DNA from: Puerhibacterium puerhi
Lineage (GTDB): Bacteria > Actinomycetota > Actinomycetes > Actinomycetales > Cellulomonadaceae
Length of the DNA: 64,000 nucleotides
Direction: 5' to 3'
NCBI RefSeq assembly: GCF_009846865.1
Contig: NZ_WUWN01000002.1
Coordinates: 142,357 to 206,356 of the forward strand
In this document: positions 32,591 through 42,393 of the stretch, in pieces
How the letters are laid out: each line of letters begins with the position of its first letter
Numbering within the stretch: position 1 is the first letter of the stretch
Program-made: the position numbers and the translations under genes
The notes under the pieces: generated by a model
Database searches by the model: none
Seen by the model: only the letters and a program-made list of their open reading frames with translations
What the model was told of the DNA's origin: nothing

Positions 32591-33358
32591 TCAGGCCCCT
32601 TCGACGAAGTCGTAGGGCGCCTGCGGGCCCACCAGCCGGACCGCCACGAGGCCGGCCGTCCGGGCGGCGTACCGCTCGAGCGCGCCCTCGAACGTCGCGG
32701 TGTCGCGGCGGCGCACCAGCGCCGCGACCTCGGCGACGTCGTCCACCTGCGACGTGGGCCGCTGGCGCAGCTCCACCGCGTACGGCGCGGCAGCGCGCTC
32801 GAGCGCCGCGGCCTGCTCGGCGCGCTTGCGCTCGAAGCCCGCCACGACCAGCTCGCCCAGCCGGATGCGGGCCCGGTACGTCTCCTCCTCGAGGTGCTGG
32901 CGCGTCTGCTCGCGCAGGTGGCGGATCTCCGGCTCCTCCGCCACGAGCTGCGCGATGACGGCGTCCTGCACGAACCGGGCCCGGACGGTCATCTGGACCA
33001 CGTCGGCGAGGTCGCGCAGGCGGTCCGCGTGGTCGCGCTGCTGCGGCGCGGGGAACGCTGCGCCCATCGCGTCGACGTCGTCGACGGTGGTGCCGAAGCG
33101 GACCGGCAGCACCGGGCCGGCGGCGGCGACGGCGTCGAGCACGGCGACGTGGTCGCGCACCTCAACAGGAAGGCCGACCACGGCCCGCCCGTCGAGGTCC
33201 GACACCAGCGCGGCGACCTCCCCGAGCGGCAGCACCTGCACCGGGGCCCCGTGCACGCCCGTCAGGCCGCGGGGGAGCGCGGTGCCCGGCGGGGCGATCC
33301 CGTAGAAGTAGAGCCCCGCCACCTGCGTCCCCACGTCTGTCGACACCGCGGCGCTCAC
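32591..33358 (-). CDS. gvpF: Gas vesicle protein GvpF
   Basis: 255 aa from GTG 33358, within a GTGA overlap with gvpA. Typical GvpF/L features: [42 protein letters not shown], then [14 protein letters not shown] at the end. GvpF is an early assembly factor that contacts GvpA. The position right after gvpA identifies it as gvpF, while the longer homologue at the end of the operon is called gvpL. Confidence 0.9.
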   Translation of the reverse strand: MSAAVSTDVGTQVAGLYFYGIAPPGTALPRGLTGVHGAPVQVLPLGEVAALVSDLDGRAVVGLPVEVRDHVAVLDAVAAAGPVLPVRFGTTVDDVDAMGAAFPAPQQRDHADRLRDLADVVQMTVRARFVQDAVIAQLVAEEPEIRHLREQTRQHLEEETYRARIRLGELVVAGFERKRAEQAAALERAAAPYAVELRQRPTSQVDDVAEVAALVRRRDTATFEGALERYAARTAGLVAVRLVGPQAPYDFVEGA

Positions 33359-33771
33359 GAGCGCCCCTGCCGAGCGGGCCGGCGCCGACGCGGTTCCTCC
33401 TGCCGCTGCCCGCTGTCGTCGTCATCGTCGTCGTCGCCGGTGAAGGCCTCCTTGACCGAGTCGATCACGCCGCGGGACTTGCCGCGGGCGCCGCCGCGCA
33501 TCATGCCCTCGGTGAGCTCGGTGAGGTCCTTGCCGCCGGTCTGGGTGAGGTCGAGGCGGTTGGTGGCCTCCGCGAACCGGAGGTAGGTGTCCACGCTGGC
33601 GATGACGATGCGGGCGTCGATGGTGATCAGCTCGATGCCGACCACGGAGACCCGCACGAAGATGTCGATGACGAGACCCTTGTCGAGGATGATGTTGATG
33701 ACGTCGGCCAGCGAGGCGGACGACGGACGATCGAGATACCCGCCGCTGCGGGTGGTGGTGACCGCACTCAT
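33355..33771 (-). CDS. gvpA: Major gas vesicle shell protein GvpA
   Basis: 138 aa. Residues 15-70 are the conserved shell core ([46 protein letters not shown]). GvpA polymerises into the gas-permeable, water-excluding wall that gives buoyancy. The tail is long for GvpA (about 70 residues), with an acidic run (DDDDDDD) followed by a basic end (RRRRPARQG). The gene has the best ribosome site of the operon (AAGGAGG), matching the need for high output. Confidence 0.93.
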   Translation of the reverse strand: MSAVTTTRSGGYLDRPSSASLADVINIILDKGLVIDIFVRVSVVGIELITIDARIVIASVDTYLRFAEATNRLDLTQTGGKDLTELTEGMMRGGARGKSRGVIDSVKEAFTGDDDDDDDSGQRQEEPRRRRPARQGRS

Positions 33772-33801
33772 GGTGCCTCCTTCGTCTGCTGTCTCCGGGC
33801 G

Positions 33802-35100
33802 CTACCGACGGCTCCGACGGCGGGCCGGGGCGGGCTCCTGCGAGGCGGCCTCGTCGTCGGCCTCCTCCTCGTCCTCGTCGGCAGGCTCCTCCTCGTCCTC
33901 GGCGTACTCGTCCTCGGCGTAGTCCTCGTCGCCTTCCTCGCCCTCGTCGGCTTCCTCGCCCTCGTCGCCGTAGTCCTCCTCGTCGTACTCGTCGGCCGGC
34001 TCTTCCTCGTCGTACTCGCCCTCGTCGTACGCCCCGTCGTCGCCCTCGTGGGACTCCGGCTCGTACTCCTCGTCGTAGCCGGCGTCGTAGTCCTCGGCGC
34101 CTTCGCCCTCGGCGCCCTCCGCGGCCTCGCCCTCGTCGCCCTCGTCGCCCTCGTCCTGCTCCTCGCGGTCGGCGAGGGCGTCCTCGTGGCTGCGCACGAT
34201 CTCGCCGTCGTGGATCTCCGCGTGGAAGCCCTCGAAGTCGTCGGGGTGCAGCACGGCGTCCTTCATGACGTACCGGACGAAGAACTTGAGCTCGAGCCGC
34301 ACCCGTCGGTTGGCCGCCCGCCAGATGTTGGCGGTCTTCTCCATGAACCCCTGCGGGTGGTACTCGAGGACGATCACGATGCGGGTGAGGTCCTCGGCCA
34401 GCTCGTGGAAGGTCACCGCGCCGCTGATGTGCCCCTTGGGGCCCGAGGAGTCCCAGACGATGCGCCGGTCGGGCACCTGCTCCTTGATCGTGGTCTCCCA
34501 CTCGCGGTGCGACCAGAAGACCTGCCCCTTGAACTTCGCCTTGCCCTCGTCCGGGTCGAGCTCGGCCTTCTCGAGCTTCTTCATGAAGTCGGGCCACTGG
34601 TCGTAGGTGGTCCAGGCGTCGTAGACCACGTCGACCGGGGCGCCGACGTCGATGGCCTCGACGATGTTGTTGAACTTGAACTTCTTGTTGCCGCTGCCCT
34701 TGCCGCCGCCGCCCTCGCCGCGGCCGAAGATGCCCTTGACCGTCTCCTTCAGGCCCGTGCCGACGGCGGAGAGCCCGGCCTTGACGGGGGAGCCGCCCTC
34801 GGCGACCTTGCTCGCGCCCTCGGCGACCGCCGACGCCATCGGGCTGCTCTTGCCTCCGCCGTCGTCGTCACCGTCGCCGTTCTTGCCGTCGCCGTTCTTC
34901 CCGCCGCCCTTGCTGCCGCTTCCGCCGCCCTCGGCGTACTGGGTCAGGCGGTCGGTGAGGTTGCCGGCGGACTCCGACAGCCGGTTGACCGCACGGCCCC
35001 CGACGGCCTTGGCGTAGCTGCCGGCCGCCGCCTTCAGCACCGCCATCGGCAGCCCGAGGCCCGGCTTCGGCACGTCGGGCTTGAGGGTGTTGTCGCTCAT
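33802..35100 (-). CDS. SRPBCC (START-like) domain protein of the gas-vesicle operon
   Basis: 432 aa. Residues 1-140 are a Gly/Lys-rich region with helical stretches (AVLKAAAGSYAKAVGGRAVNRL). Residues 145-300 are an SRPBCC/polyketide-cyclase-type fold (NNIVEAIDVGAPVDVVYDAWTTYDQWPDFMKKLE, VWDSSGPKGHISGAVTFHEL, RIVIVLEYHPQGFMEKTANIW). About 110 acidic residues (Glu/Asp/Tyr/Ala) and a basic tip (ARRRSRR) follow. Streptomyces gvp clusters have an SRPBCC member (GvpZ-like, from memory). The fold binds hydrophobic ligands; its job in vesicle formation is not established. Confidence 0.82.
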   Translation of the reverse strand: MSDNTLKPDVPKPGLGLPMAVLKAAAGSYAKAVGGRAVNRLSESAGNLTDRLTQYAEGGGSGSKGGGKNGDGKNGDGDDDGGGKSSPMASAVAEGASKVAEGGSPVKAGLSAVGTGLKETVKGIFGRGEGGGGKGSGNKKFKFNNIVEAIDVGAPVDVVYDAWTTYDQWPDFMKKLEKAELDPDEGKAKFKGQVFWSHREWETTIKEQVPDRRIVWDSSGPKGHISGAVTFHELAEDLTRIVIVLEYHPQGFMEKTANIWRAANRRVRLELKFFVRYVMKDAVLHPDDFEGFHAEIHDGEIVRSHEDALADREEQDEGDEGDEGEAAEGAEGEGAEDYDAGYDEEYEPESHEGDDGAYDEGEYDEEEPADEYDEEDYGDEGEEADEGEEGDEDYAEDEYAEDEEEPADEDEEEADDEAASQEPAPARRRSRR

Positions 35101-35127
35101 CGCGCTGCTCCTTCGCCCGGGGCCCGG

Positions 35128-36057
35128 TCAGCTCGACCGGCTCGAGCCGGAGGACCGCCGCCGCGTCTGCTGGGGCTTCTCGGTGGTGCCGGAGGCCCGC
35201 TCCGCGGTGGCCGAGGAGCCGCTCGACGAGCGGGCTCGCGAGCCCGTGCGGGGCGCGGGCCGGCGGGCGGTGGACGACGACCGAGCCGTCCGCCGCGGCG
35301 CCGGGCGCTCCTCCGGCTCCTTCGCGGGCTCGTCGCCCTGCACCTCGGTGCCCTCGTCCTCGGGGGCCTCCTCCGGGGCTTCCTCCTCGGGGCCCTCGTC
35401 GGTGCCCTCCTCCTCGGGCGCCTCCTCCTCGGGACCCTCGTCCTCTGCGGCCTCGTCGGTCGGGCCCTCCTCCTCGGGCGCCTCCGGCTCGGCGCCCTCG
35501 TTCTCCGGGGCCTCGTCCTCGGCGGGCTCCTCCTCGCCCTGCCCGGACAGCGCGCCGGTGGCCTTGCCGGCCGCGCCCCTCGCGGCCCGCCCGGCGCTCT
35601 TGCCGGCCTTCCCGGCCGTCTCGCCGGCGGTCCCTGCCGCGTCCCCGGCAGCCCCCGCCGCGTCCCCGGCAGCTCCTGCCGCGCCACCGGCCGCCTCGCC
35701 GGCGGTGTGCTGGAGGCGGTCGGTGCGCTCCTGCAGGTTGGAGCTGAGCGAGTCGACGCCGCGGGTGGCGGCGGCGAACGCCGCGGTCTTGGCGGCGTCC
35801 ACGAGCTTGCCGGTGAGCTGGTCGGTGAGGTTCTTGATCTCCGGCGACGACATCAGCGTGTCCCGGAGGCCCGACAGGCCGCCCAGCGCCCCACCGGCGG
35901 CGCCGGCGCCACCGGCCTCGCCCTTGGACTCCTCGCCGCCGGCCAGTCCACGGCCGGCCATGGCCAGGGCGAGGGCGAGCGCCGTCTTCCCGTGCTTCGT
36001 ACGGCCGAGCAGATACCCGCCAATCACGAGCGCGGCGAGCTTGAGCTTGTCATCCAT
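35128..36057 (-). CDS. GvpY-like protein, first gene of the gas-vesicle operon
   Basis: 309 aa from ATG 36057 (MDDKLKLAALVIGGYLLGR); an in-frame ATG at 36069 adds four residues. The start resembles the small membrane-associated protein before the SRPBCC gene in Streptomyces gvp clusters. Residues 40-160 hold a helical segment (LSGLRDTLMSSPEIKNLTDQLTGKL, TRGVDSLSSNLQERTDRLQ) and Ala/Gly repeats (AAGDAAGAAGDAAG). Residues 165-240 are a Glu/Pro/Gly acidic repeat (EEEAPEEEG…), and the end is Ser/Arg-rich. The function is unknown. Confidence 0.7.
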   Translation of the reverse strand: MDDKLKLAALVIGGYLLGRTKHGKTALALALAMAGRGLAGGEESKGEAGGAGAAGGALGGLSGLRDTLMSSPEIKNLTDQLTGKLVDAAKTAAFAAATRGVDSLSSNLQERTDRLQHTAGEAAGGAAGAAGDAAGAAGDAAGTAGETAGKAGKSAGRAARGAAGKATGALSGQGEEEPAEDEAPENEGAEPEAPEEEGPTDEAAEDEGPEEEAPEEEGTDEGPEEEAPEEAPEDEGTEVQGDEPAKEPEERPAPRRTARSSSTARRPAPRTGSRARSSSGSSATAERASGTTEKPQQTRRRSSGSSRSS

Positions 36058-36064
36058 GGCGACT

Positions 36065-36085
36065 CCCAACGATTGCTGGGTTGGG
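36065..36085 (-). promoter_or_regulatory. RBS-proximal hairpin before the gas-vesicle operon
   Basis: CCCAAC (36065-36070) and GTTGGG (36080-36085) form a 6-bp stem on the leader just before ATG 36057. The 3' arm, read on the minus strand, contains part of the GGGAG ribosome site, so folding would hide it. No convincing -35/-10 pair is seen further up (36086-36210). Confidence 0.35.
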
Positions 36086-36210
36086 TGAACGGCCAGTCCC
36101 CCCTGGCTACTGGTCGCCTGGTTCCTTGCAGGATGACACGGGCGCCGACCCCTCGCGCGCCCGAGACCCCCGGTCAGCGGGTGAGGTCTGCGGGCGGGTC
36201 CGGCGGGGCC

Positions 36211-36843
36211 TCAGGCCTTCGCGGCCGCCTGCTTCGTCCCCGCCTGCTTCGTCCCCGCCTGCTTCGCCGCGGCCTTCTGCGCCTTCTTGAACTCGCGCAC
36301 CTTGGCCATGGCGTCCGCGCTCGTCACGTCGGCGATCGAGCGGAACGAGCCCTCGTCGCCGTAGTGCCCGGCGGCCTCGCGCCAGCCGGCCGGGGTGACG
36401 CCGCGCTGCTTGCCCAGCAGGGCCAGGAAGATCTGTGCCTTCTGCGTGCCGAACCCGGGCAGCGCCTCGAGGCGCGCGAGCACCTCGGCGCCGGTGGGCG
36501 CCTCGCCCGCGGCGCCCGGCGTCGTCCAGATGCGGGTCACGTCGCCGTCGTAGTCGTCGACGACGGCGCGCGCCACCGCCTGCACGCGGCCGGCCATCGA
36601 GCGGCCGTAGCGGTGGATCGCCGGCGGCGTGGTGGCCATCGTGACGAACGCGTCGGGGTCGGCGTCGGCGATCGCGCGCGGGTCCAGGGTGCCCATGCGG
36701 TCGCGGATCTTCCGGGGGCCGGCGAAGGCGGCCTCCATCGGATACTGCTGGTCCAGCAGCATGCCGACCAGCAGCGCGAACGGGTCGTCGGAGAGCAGCT
36801 GGTCGGACTCGGCGTCGCCGGTGAGCCACAGGGCGGAGGTCAT
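36211..36843 (-). CDS. HhH-GPD-type base-excision repair protein
   Basis: 210 aa from ATG 36843. The HhH-GPD fold of DNA glycosylases is recognisable: FALLVGMLLDQQYPMEAAFAGPRKI at the start (helices with the first contacts) and the helix-hairpin-helix LEALPGFGTQKAQIFLALLG, followed by a family GWREAAG segment. A catalytic Lys of the bifunctional type and a 4Fe-4S cluster are not evident. It ends in an in-frame KQAGT repeat. Alternative: a non-catalytic or highly divergent member. It precedes nothing on the same strand and has no clear operon partners. Confidence 0.75.
   Translation of the reverse strand: MTSALWLTGDAESDQLLSDDPFALLVGMLLDQQYPMEAAFAGPRKIRDRMGTLDPRAIADADPDAFVTMATTPPAIHRYGRSMAGRVQAVARAVVDDYDGDVTRIWTTPGAAGEAPTGAEVLARLEALPGFGTQKAQIFLALLGKQRGVTPAGWREAAGHYGDEGSFRSIADVTSADAMAKVREFKKAQKAAAKQAGTKQAGTKQAAAKA
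36227..36266 (-). repeat. 15-bp tandem repeat encoding the KQAGT tail
   Basis: Two full copies and part of a third of a 15-bp unit (36227-36241, 36242-36256, 36257-36266) encode the KQAGT repeats at the C-terminus of the HhH-GPD protein. The copies are identical, which suggests recent slippage. Confidence 0.8.
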
Positions 36844-36931
36844 GCGCCCATTCTGGCCGACGACGCCGCGGCAGGCCGTTGACCAGGCCCGGCGCACGGA
36901 GGATCCTGGTGGCGTACGAAGGAAGTGCACC

Positions 36932-37495
36932 ATGCGCCGTCGACTGCTCGCCTGGTTGGCCGTCCTGTCGTTGCTGTTCGCCGGGACCGTGCTCGTGGCC
37001 CCGACGGCAGCGGCCCATCCGTACTGCGGGCAGGCGTGGACCTCGCTCGCCAAGAGCGACCCGGGCATGTCCCGCGGGCAGCTCACCGACGTGCGCGCCG
37101 GCCGCCACGCCTGCTTCGACCGGCTCGTGCTCGACGTGAGCCGCCCGCTGACCGGCTGGTCGGTGCGGTACGTGAGCCGCGTCGTCGCCGACGGGTCGGG
37201 GCACGTCGTGCCGGTCCGCGGCGGGGCCCGCATGGAGGTCGTCGCGCGGGTCGGCATCGACCCGGACGGTCCGCTCGCCGTCCGTCCCGGCACCCGGCTC
37301 GCCGGCACGGCCGGCTTCCGCACCTTCCGCGACGTCGTGTACGCCGGCAGCTTCGAGGGCGTCACGACGGTCGGGCTGGGGGTGCGGGCGCGGCTGCCCT
37401 TCCGGGCGTTCGTCGTGCCGGGACCGGGCCACGGGTCCCGGCTGGTGGTCGACGTCGGCCACCGCTGGTGCGCCCCGGGGCACACCGACTGCTGA
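36932..37495 (+). CDS. Exported AMIN-like domain protein
   Basis: 187 aa from ATG 36932, with GAAGGAAG as ribosome site. A Sec signal peptide (MRRRLLAWLAVLSLLFAGTVLVAP…AAAH) is cleaved near residue 29. The mature part is beta-rich (FDRLVLDVSRPLTGWSVRYVSR, GRHACFD, SRLVVDVGHRW) and fits the AMIN-like family of exported actinobacterial proteins. Three Cys remain in the mature part (YCGQ, HACFD, CAPGHTDC), able to form disulphides. Its binding partner is not known; AMIN-type modules usually bind cell-wall structures. Confidence 0.75.
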   Translation: MRRRLLAWLAVLSLLFAGTVLVAPTAAAHPYCGQAWTSLAKSDPGMSRGQLTDVRAGRHACFDRLVLDVSRPLTGWSVRYVSRVVADGSGHVVPVRGGARMEVVARVGIDPDGPLAVRPGTRLAGTAGFRTFRDVVYAGSFEGVTTVGLGVRARLPFRAFVVPGPGHGSRLVVDVGHRWCAPGHTDC

Positions 37496-37604
37496 GCCGC
37501 GCGCGGGGGAGCCGGACGCCGCGCCGCCGGCCGCCGGCGGTCCGGATCGGCGACGCGCGCCCGACGTCGTGGCCCACGCCCCCGCGGTGGTGCAGAGTGC
37601 GCGC

Positions 37605-38498
37605 ATGAGCGTCGCGACCTGGGACTTCTTCATCGACCCTGCCCAGTTCCTGGCGGTGGCGGGCGAGCACCTCGCCGCCGACCCGGTGCTCGCCACCGTG
37701 GTGTCGACCACCGCGCAGCGGCTCGCGGCACGTGCGGCGGCCGGGGAGGGGCCGCCGGAGCACCCGCACTGGTTCGCCGTCACGCGCGACCGCGGCGACG
37801 TCGTCGGGGTGGCGATGCGGACCGCGCCCATGCCGCCCCACCCGCTGTACCTGCTGCCCATGCCCGACGACGCCGCCGTCGCGCTGGCCGACGCGCTGGT
37901 CGCCCGTGGGGAGCTGCCGGGCGGGGCCAACGGCGCGCTGCCGGCCGCCCGGCTCGTCGCCGAGCGGGTCGCGGCGCGCTCCGGCGCCGCGGTGACGGCA
38001 GCCGTCCGCACGCGGCTGTTCGAGGTGCGCACGGTGGTGCGGCCGGTCCGGACGCCGCCGGGCGGGCCGCGCCTCGCGACCACCGCCGACCTGGCGACGG
38101 TGCAGGGGTGGTTCGACGCGTTCGGGGCGGAGGCTGCCCGGCAGGCCGGCCGCGCTCCGAAGGGCCGGGCGGGGCACTTCCTGTCCGCCGACGACGTGAC
38201 GCGGCGGGTCGCCGACGGGCGCGTCTGGCTGTGGGAGGACGCCGGGGAGACCGTGCACATGACCGGGGTGGCCGGGCCGGCGCTCGGCGTCGCGCGGGTC
38301 GGGCCGGTGTTCACCCCGCCGGCGCACCGCGGCCGCGGGTACGCGGGCGCGCTGGTCGCCCACGTCAGCCAGGCGCTGCTCGACGCCGGGCACCGGGTGT
38401 GCCTGTTCACCGACCAGGCCAACCCCGTGTCCAACGCGCTGTACCAGCGCCTGGGGTACGAGCGCGTGGTCGACACGACCGAGCTGCTCATCGGCTGA
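37605..38498 (+). CDS. GNAT-family N-acetyltransferase
   Basis: 297 aa from ATG 37605 (MSVATWDFF); an in-frame GTG at 37569 is less likely. The C-terminal half holds the acetyl-CoA site (VGPVFTPPAHRGRGYAGALVAHVSQ, motif A) and the end of the fold (LYQRLGYERVVD). The N-terminal half lacks motif A and looks like a second, degenerate GNAT-like or substrate domain (DFFIDPAQFLAVAGEHL). Acceptor unknown. It follows the AMIN-like gene by 109 nt with no obvious terminator. Confidence 0.82.
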   Translation: MSVATWDFFIDPAQFLAVAGEHLAADPVLATVVSTTAQRLAARAAAGEGPPEHPHWFAVTRDRGDVVGVAMRTAPMPPHPLYLLPMPDDAAVALADALVARGELPGGANGALPAARLVAERVAARSGAAVTAAVRTRLFEVRTVVRPVRTPPGGPRLATTADLATVQGWFDAFGAEAARQAGRAPKGRAGHFLSADDVTRRVADGRVWLWEDAGETVHMTGVAGPALGVARVGPVFTPPAHRGRGYAGALVAHVSQALLDAGHRVCLFTDQANPVSNALYQRLGYERVVDTTELLIG

Positions 38499-38556
38499 CC
38501 GAGGCGGCCCGGCGCGCTCTCTCGCGCCGTCGGGCACGCCGTCGCACCATGGGGCC

Positions 38557-39015
38557 ATGGGCCTGCCCGCACCGATGCAGCCGGTCGCCCGGCGCGCGAA
38601 CCCGTCCATGCTCCGCGTCGCCGCGAAGGTGCCGCCGTGGGTGGTGGTGCAGCACGTCGGGCGCACGAGCGGGCACGCCTACCGGACCCCGCTCGTCGCC
38701 TTCGCGGCACGCGCCCCGATCGACCCGGGCGCGACCGCCGTGCCCGGCCGGCCCGTGGTGACCCGCAGCGACCGCGACGTGCACGTCTACATCCCCCTGC
38801 CGTGGGGCGCCGACACCGACTGGTGCCGCAACGTGCGGGCCGCCGGCCGGTTCAGCCTGACCCGCCGCGGCGAGGAGTACCTGGCCGACGGGCTCGAGCT
38901 GGTCGACGTCGACGACGCGGCGCTCGGGCCCGGCCTGACCGCGGCCCTCAAGGCGTTCGGCGTGGGCCGGCTCCTGCGCGGGGTGCTGCACCGGCCCGCG
39001 CGCGTCCCCGTCTGA
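38557..39015 (+). CDS. F420-type nitroreductase/deazaflavin-dependent oxidoreductase (Ddn-like)
   Basis: 152 aa of the split-beta-barrel DUF385 type: the family signature GRTSGHAYRTPLV near residue 35, then WCRNVRAAGRF and the C-terminal helix. Family members use F420H2 or bind other cofactors. The fit is notable because the three genes downstream on the other strand look like a coenzyme F420-0 importer. CACCAT (38545-38550) lies 6 nt before the ATG, so a leaderless mRNA is possible. Confidence 0.83.
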   Translation: MGLPAPMQPVARRANPSMLRVAAKVPPWVVVQHVGRTSGHAYRTPLVAFAARAPIDPGATAVPGRPVVTRSDRDVHVYIPLPWGADTDWCRNVRAAGRFSLTRRGEEYLADGLELVDVDDAALGPGLTAALKAFGVGRLLRGVLHRPARVPV

Positions 39016-39081
39016 CGGCGGCCAGGACGGGGGTGCACGACCGGAGGACCGCGGACCGGGACGAGCCGGGCGTCCGCGACG

Positions 39082-39103
39082 CGCCGGGCGCCCGGGCCCG
39101 GCG
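39082..39103. terminator. Candidate bidirectional terminator
   Basis: CGCCGGGC (39082-39089) and GCCCGGCG (39096-39103) form an 8-bp stem with a 6-nt loop in the 91-bp space between the convergent F420-type oxidoreductase and the ABC ATPase gene. Confidence 0.4.
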
Positions 39104-39106
39104 TGC

Positions 39107-40022
<916 letters not shown>

Positions 40023-40030
<8 letters not shown>

Positions 40031-41123
40031 GGGCCCGCCCCCGCCACAGCAGGGCCGCGAAGACCGGCGCGCCGATCGCCGCGGTGACGATGCCGACCGG
40101 CAGCTCGCGCGGCTCGAACACGGTGCGCGCCAGGGTGTCGGCCCAGACCAGGAACGTGCCGCCGGCCAGCGCGGACAGCGGCAGCAGGGCGCGGTGCCGG
40201 GCCCCCACGAGCAGCCGCACGGCGTGCGGCAGGATCAGCCCGACGAACCCGATGGACCCCGACTGCGCGACCAGCGCGCCGGTGAGCAGCGCGACGCCGA
40301 CTAGCAGCACCCACCGCACGCGGGCCACGGGCACGCCGAGCGTCGCGGCGGCGGTGTCGCCGAAGGTGAACGCGTCCAGCAGCGAGCCGGTGCACGCCAG
40401 CGCGGTGCCCAGCACGAGCACCGCGCCGCCGGCCACGGCCACCGACGTCCACGTCGCCCCGGCCACCGAACCCATGAGCCAGGACAGGATCTCGCGGTAC
40501 TGGTCGCCCTTGGCCGACCAGAAGATGACGAAGCTCGTCGCTGCGGCGGCCAGCTGCCCGACGGCGAGGCCGGCCAGCACGGTGCGGGCCGGGGCGATGC
40601 CCCGCCCGCGCCCGGACGCCGCGGCCAGGCCCAGCGTGGCGACCAGCGCCGCCGTCGCGCCGACGAACGCCGCGACCGGCAGCAGCACCGTCGCGCCCAG
40701 CACCAGCACCGCCGCCGCGCCGAGCGACGCGCCGGAGGACAGGCCCAGCAGGTAGGGGTCGGCCAGCGGGTTGCGCGTCAGGGACTGCATGACGACGCCG
40801 CACACCGCCAGCCCGGCGCCCACCGCCGCGGCGGTGAGCACGCGCGGCAGCCGCAGCTGCCACACCATCGCGTCGGGCAGCCGGTCGAGCGGCGCCAGGC
40901 CGAGCGCGTCGCCCAGGCCCAGGTGCGTGGCGACCGAGCGCCACACGTCGCCCGGCGCGAGGTCGGCGGGCCCCACGGCCACGGCCAGCACGACGGAGGC
41001 CAGCAGCGCGACGGCGCCGACGGCGGCCCACGGGCCGGTGCGGCGCGCGCCGCTCGTCGCCCGCGGTGCCGCCGCGGTACCGGTCGAGGCGTCGGCCGAG
41101 GTGCCGGTCGGGGCGCTCGTCAC
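40023..41123 (-). CDS. ABC transporter permease, FecCD/BtuC type (proposed F420-0 importer)
   Basis: 366 aa from GTG 41123 (GTGA overlap with the binding-protein gene). About ten helices with the family landmarks RLPRVLTAAAVGAGLAVCGVVMQ, NPLADPYLLGLSSGASLGAA, GLILPHAVRLLVG (ATPase contact) and RELPVGIVTAAIGAPVF. This fits the TIGR03869-type permease in the F420-0 set (family recalled from memory). Iron-siderophore import is the alternative, but no iron box is seen nearby. Confidence 0.8.
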
Positions 41124-42181
41124 CGCAGGTCCAGCTCCTGCAGCTGCGCCGCGAGGTCGACGACGGCGTCGACGTTGCGCACGCCCGCCTCGGTGGCCGG
41201 GAACGGCACGGTGAGGTAGCGGTGCTCGCGCACCGCGGTGAGCTGCGCGGTGGCGGGGTTGGACTCGAGCCGGGCGATCTTGTCCTCGGCGCTGTTCCAG
41301 GTGGCGTCGACCAGCACGATGACGTCCGGGTCGTCGGCCACGACCTGCTCCCAGGACATCGAGGTCCAGGTGTCGTGGACGTCGGCGGCGACGTTCTCCA
41401 GCCCGACGGCGTCCATGATCATCTGCGGCGCGCCGATGCCGGCGCCGACGTAGGGCGTGTCCCCGCCGGAGGAGTACCACAGGGCGCTCAGGCCGCGGTC
41501 GTCCGGGGTGACGCCCGCGAGCGTCTCACGCTGCTGAGCCACCAGGTGGGCCGCCGCCTGGTTGGCGTCGAAGATCTCGCCGGCCTCGGTGATATCGGCG
41601 AAGACCTGGTCGAACGTCAGGGGGTCGGGCATGTACCCCTCGCCCTTGCACGCCGACGGCGAGACGTACGTGTCGACGCCGAGCTGCTCCAGCGTGCCGC
41701 GGTCGCCCGCGCCGTCGGCGGTGACGTTGGACTCCCAGCCGGCGTAGACGAGGTCCGGCTCGAGGGCGAGCGTGGCCTCGGTGCCGGGCACCTCGTCGCT
41801 GAACGGCGTCTCGACGGCCGTGCCGCGGGCGGCGTCGGCGAGGGAGTCGGGCACCGGGCCGTCGAGGTAGGCGGAGCCGACGATCCGGTCGCCCAGGCCG
41901 AGCGCGAGGAGCATCTCCGCCGTCGAGGACTTGATCGTCACCACGCGCTGCGGGGCGGCGTCGATCGTCACGGCGAAGCCGCAGTTGTCGAGCGTCACGG
42001 GGTAGGTCGTGGCCACGGGGGCGTCGGACGACGCCGCCGGGGTGGTCGCCGCGGTGGCTCCGGCGCCGGCGGCTCCGTCGACGTCGCCGCCGCACGCGGC
42101 GAGGGCGAGGACGAGGCCGGCGGAGGCGGTGGCGGCGAGGACGGCGGGCAGGGCGGGGCGACGGGTGGGGCGCAGGCGCAC
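41120..42181 (-). CDS. Substrate-binding lipoprotein of proposed F420-0 ABC importer
   Basis: 353 aa from GTG 42181. The signal peptide ends LALAACG, so it is lipid-anchored. The mature part matches what I recall of the proposed F420-0-binding family (TIGR03868): LDNCGFAVTIDAAPQRVVTIKSS, LGLGDRIVGSAYLDGPVPD, LVYAGWESNVTADGAGDR, TYVSPSACKGEGYMPDPLTF, DTPYVGAGIGAPQMIMDAVG and VPFPATEAGVRNVD. No binding experiment is known to me for the family. If correct, the cell imports an F420 precursor. Nothing riboswitch-like is recognised in the 212-nt leader (42182-42393). Confidence 0.75.
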   Translation of the reverse strand: MRLRPTRRPALPAVLAATASAGLVLALAACGGDVDGAAGAGATAATTPAASSDAPVATTYPVTLDNCGFAVTIDAAPQRVVTIKSSTAEMLLALGLGDRIVGSAYLDGPVPDSLADAARGTAVETPFSDEVPGTEATLALEPDLVYAGWESNVTADGAGDRGTLEQLGVDTYVSPSACKGEGYMPDPLTFDQVFADITEAGEIFDANQAAAHLVAQQRETLAGVTPDDRGLSALWYSSGGDTPYVGAGIGAPQMIMDAVGLENVAADVHDTWTSMSWEQVVADDPDVIVLVDATWNSAEDKIARLESNPATAQLTAVREHRYLTVPFPATEAGVRNVDAVVDLAAQLQELDLR

Positions 42182-42393
42182 GCGAGTGACTCCAGGTGTG
42201 GCTGAGGGTGCCGGGTGGCTGACCGACGCGCCATCTCGCGTCCACGGACCCGCGGCCCCAACGCACGGGTCGCGCCGACGGGCCAGATGCGCGGCCCGCG
42301 GTCCGCCGGTGAGCCTAGTACGCCGTCGTCGCGACTGCCCCGCGCCGCGTCGCGGCTGCGGGCCCAGCGGCGGGTGCTGTGGCGGCGAGTGCT

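Noticed and set aside
36086..36210. Sigma-B or ECF-type promoter for the gas-vesicle operon
   Set aside because: GGAACC-like and GTTC-like elements are present but at wrong spacing, so no promoter is claimed.
42182..42393. Possible cobalamin riboswitch ahead of the FecB/BtuF-like binding protein
   Set aside because: The leader lacks the GCCACTG-type B12 box and the expected conserved blocks; the transporter fits the F420-0 set better.
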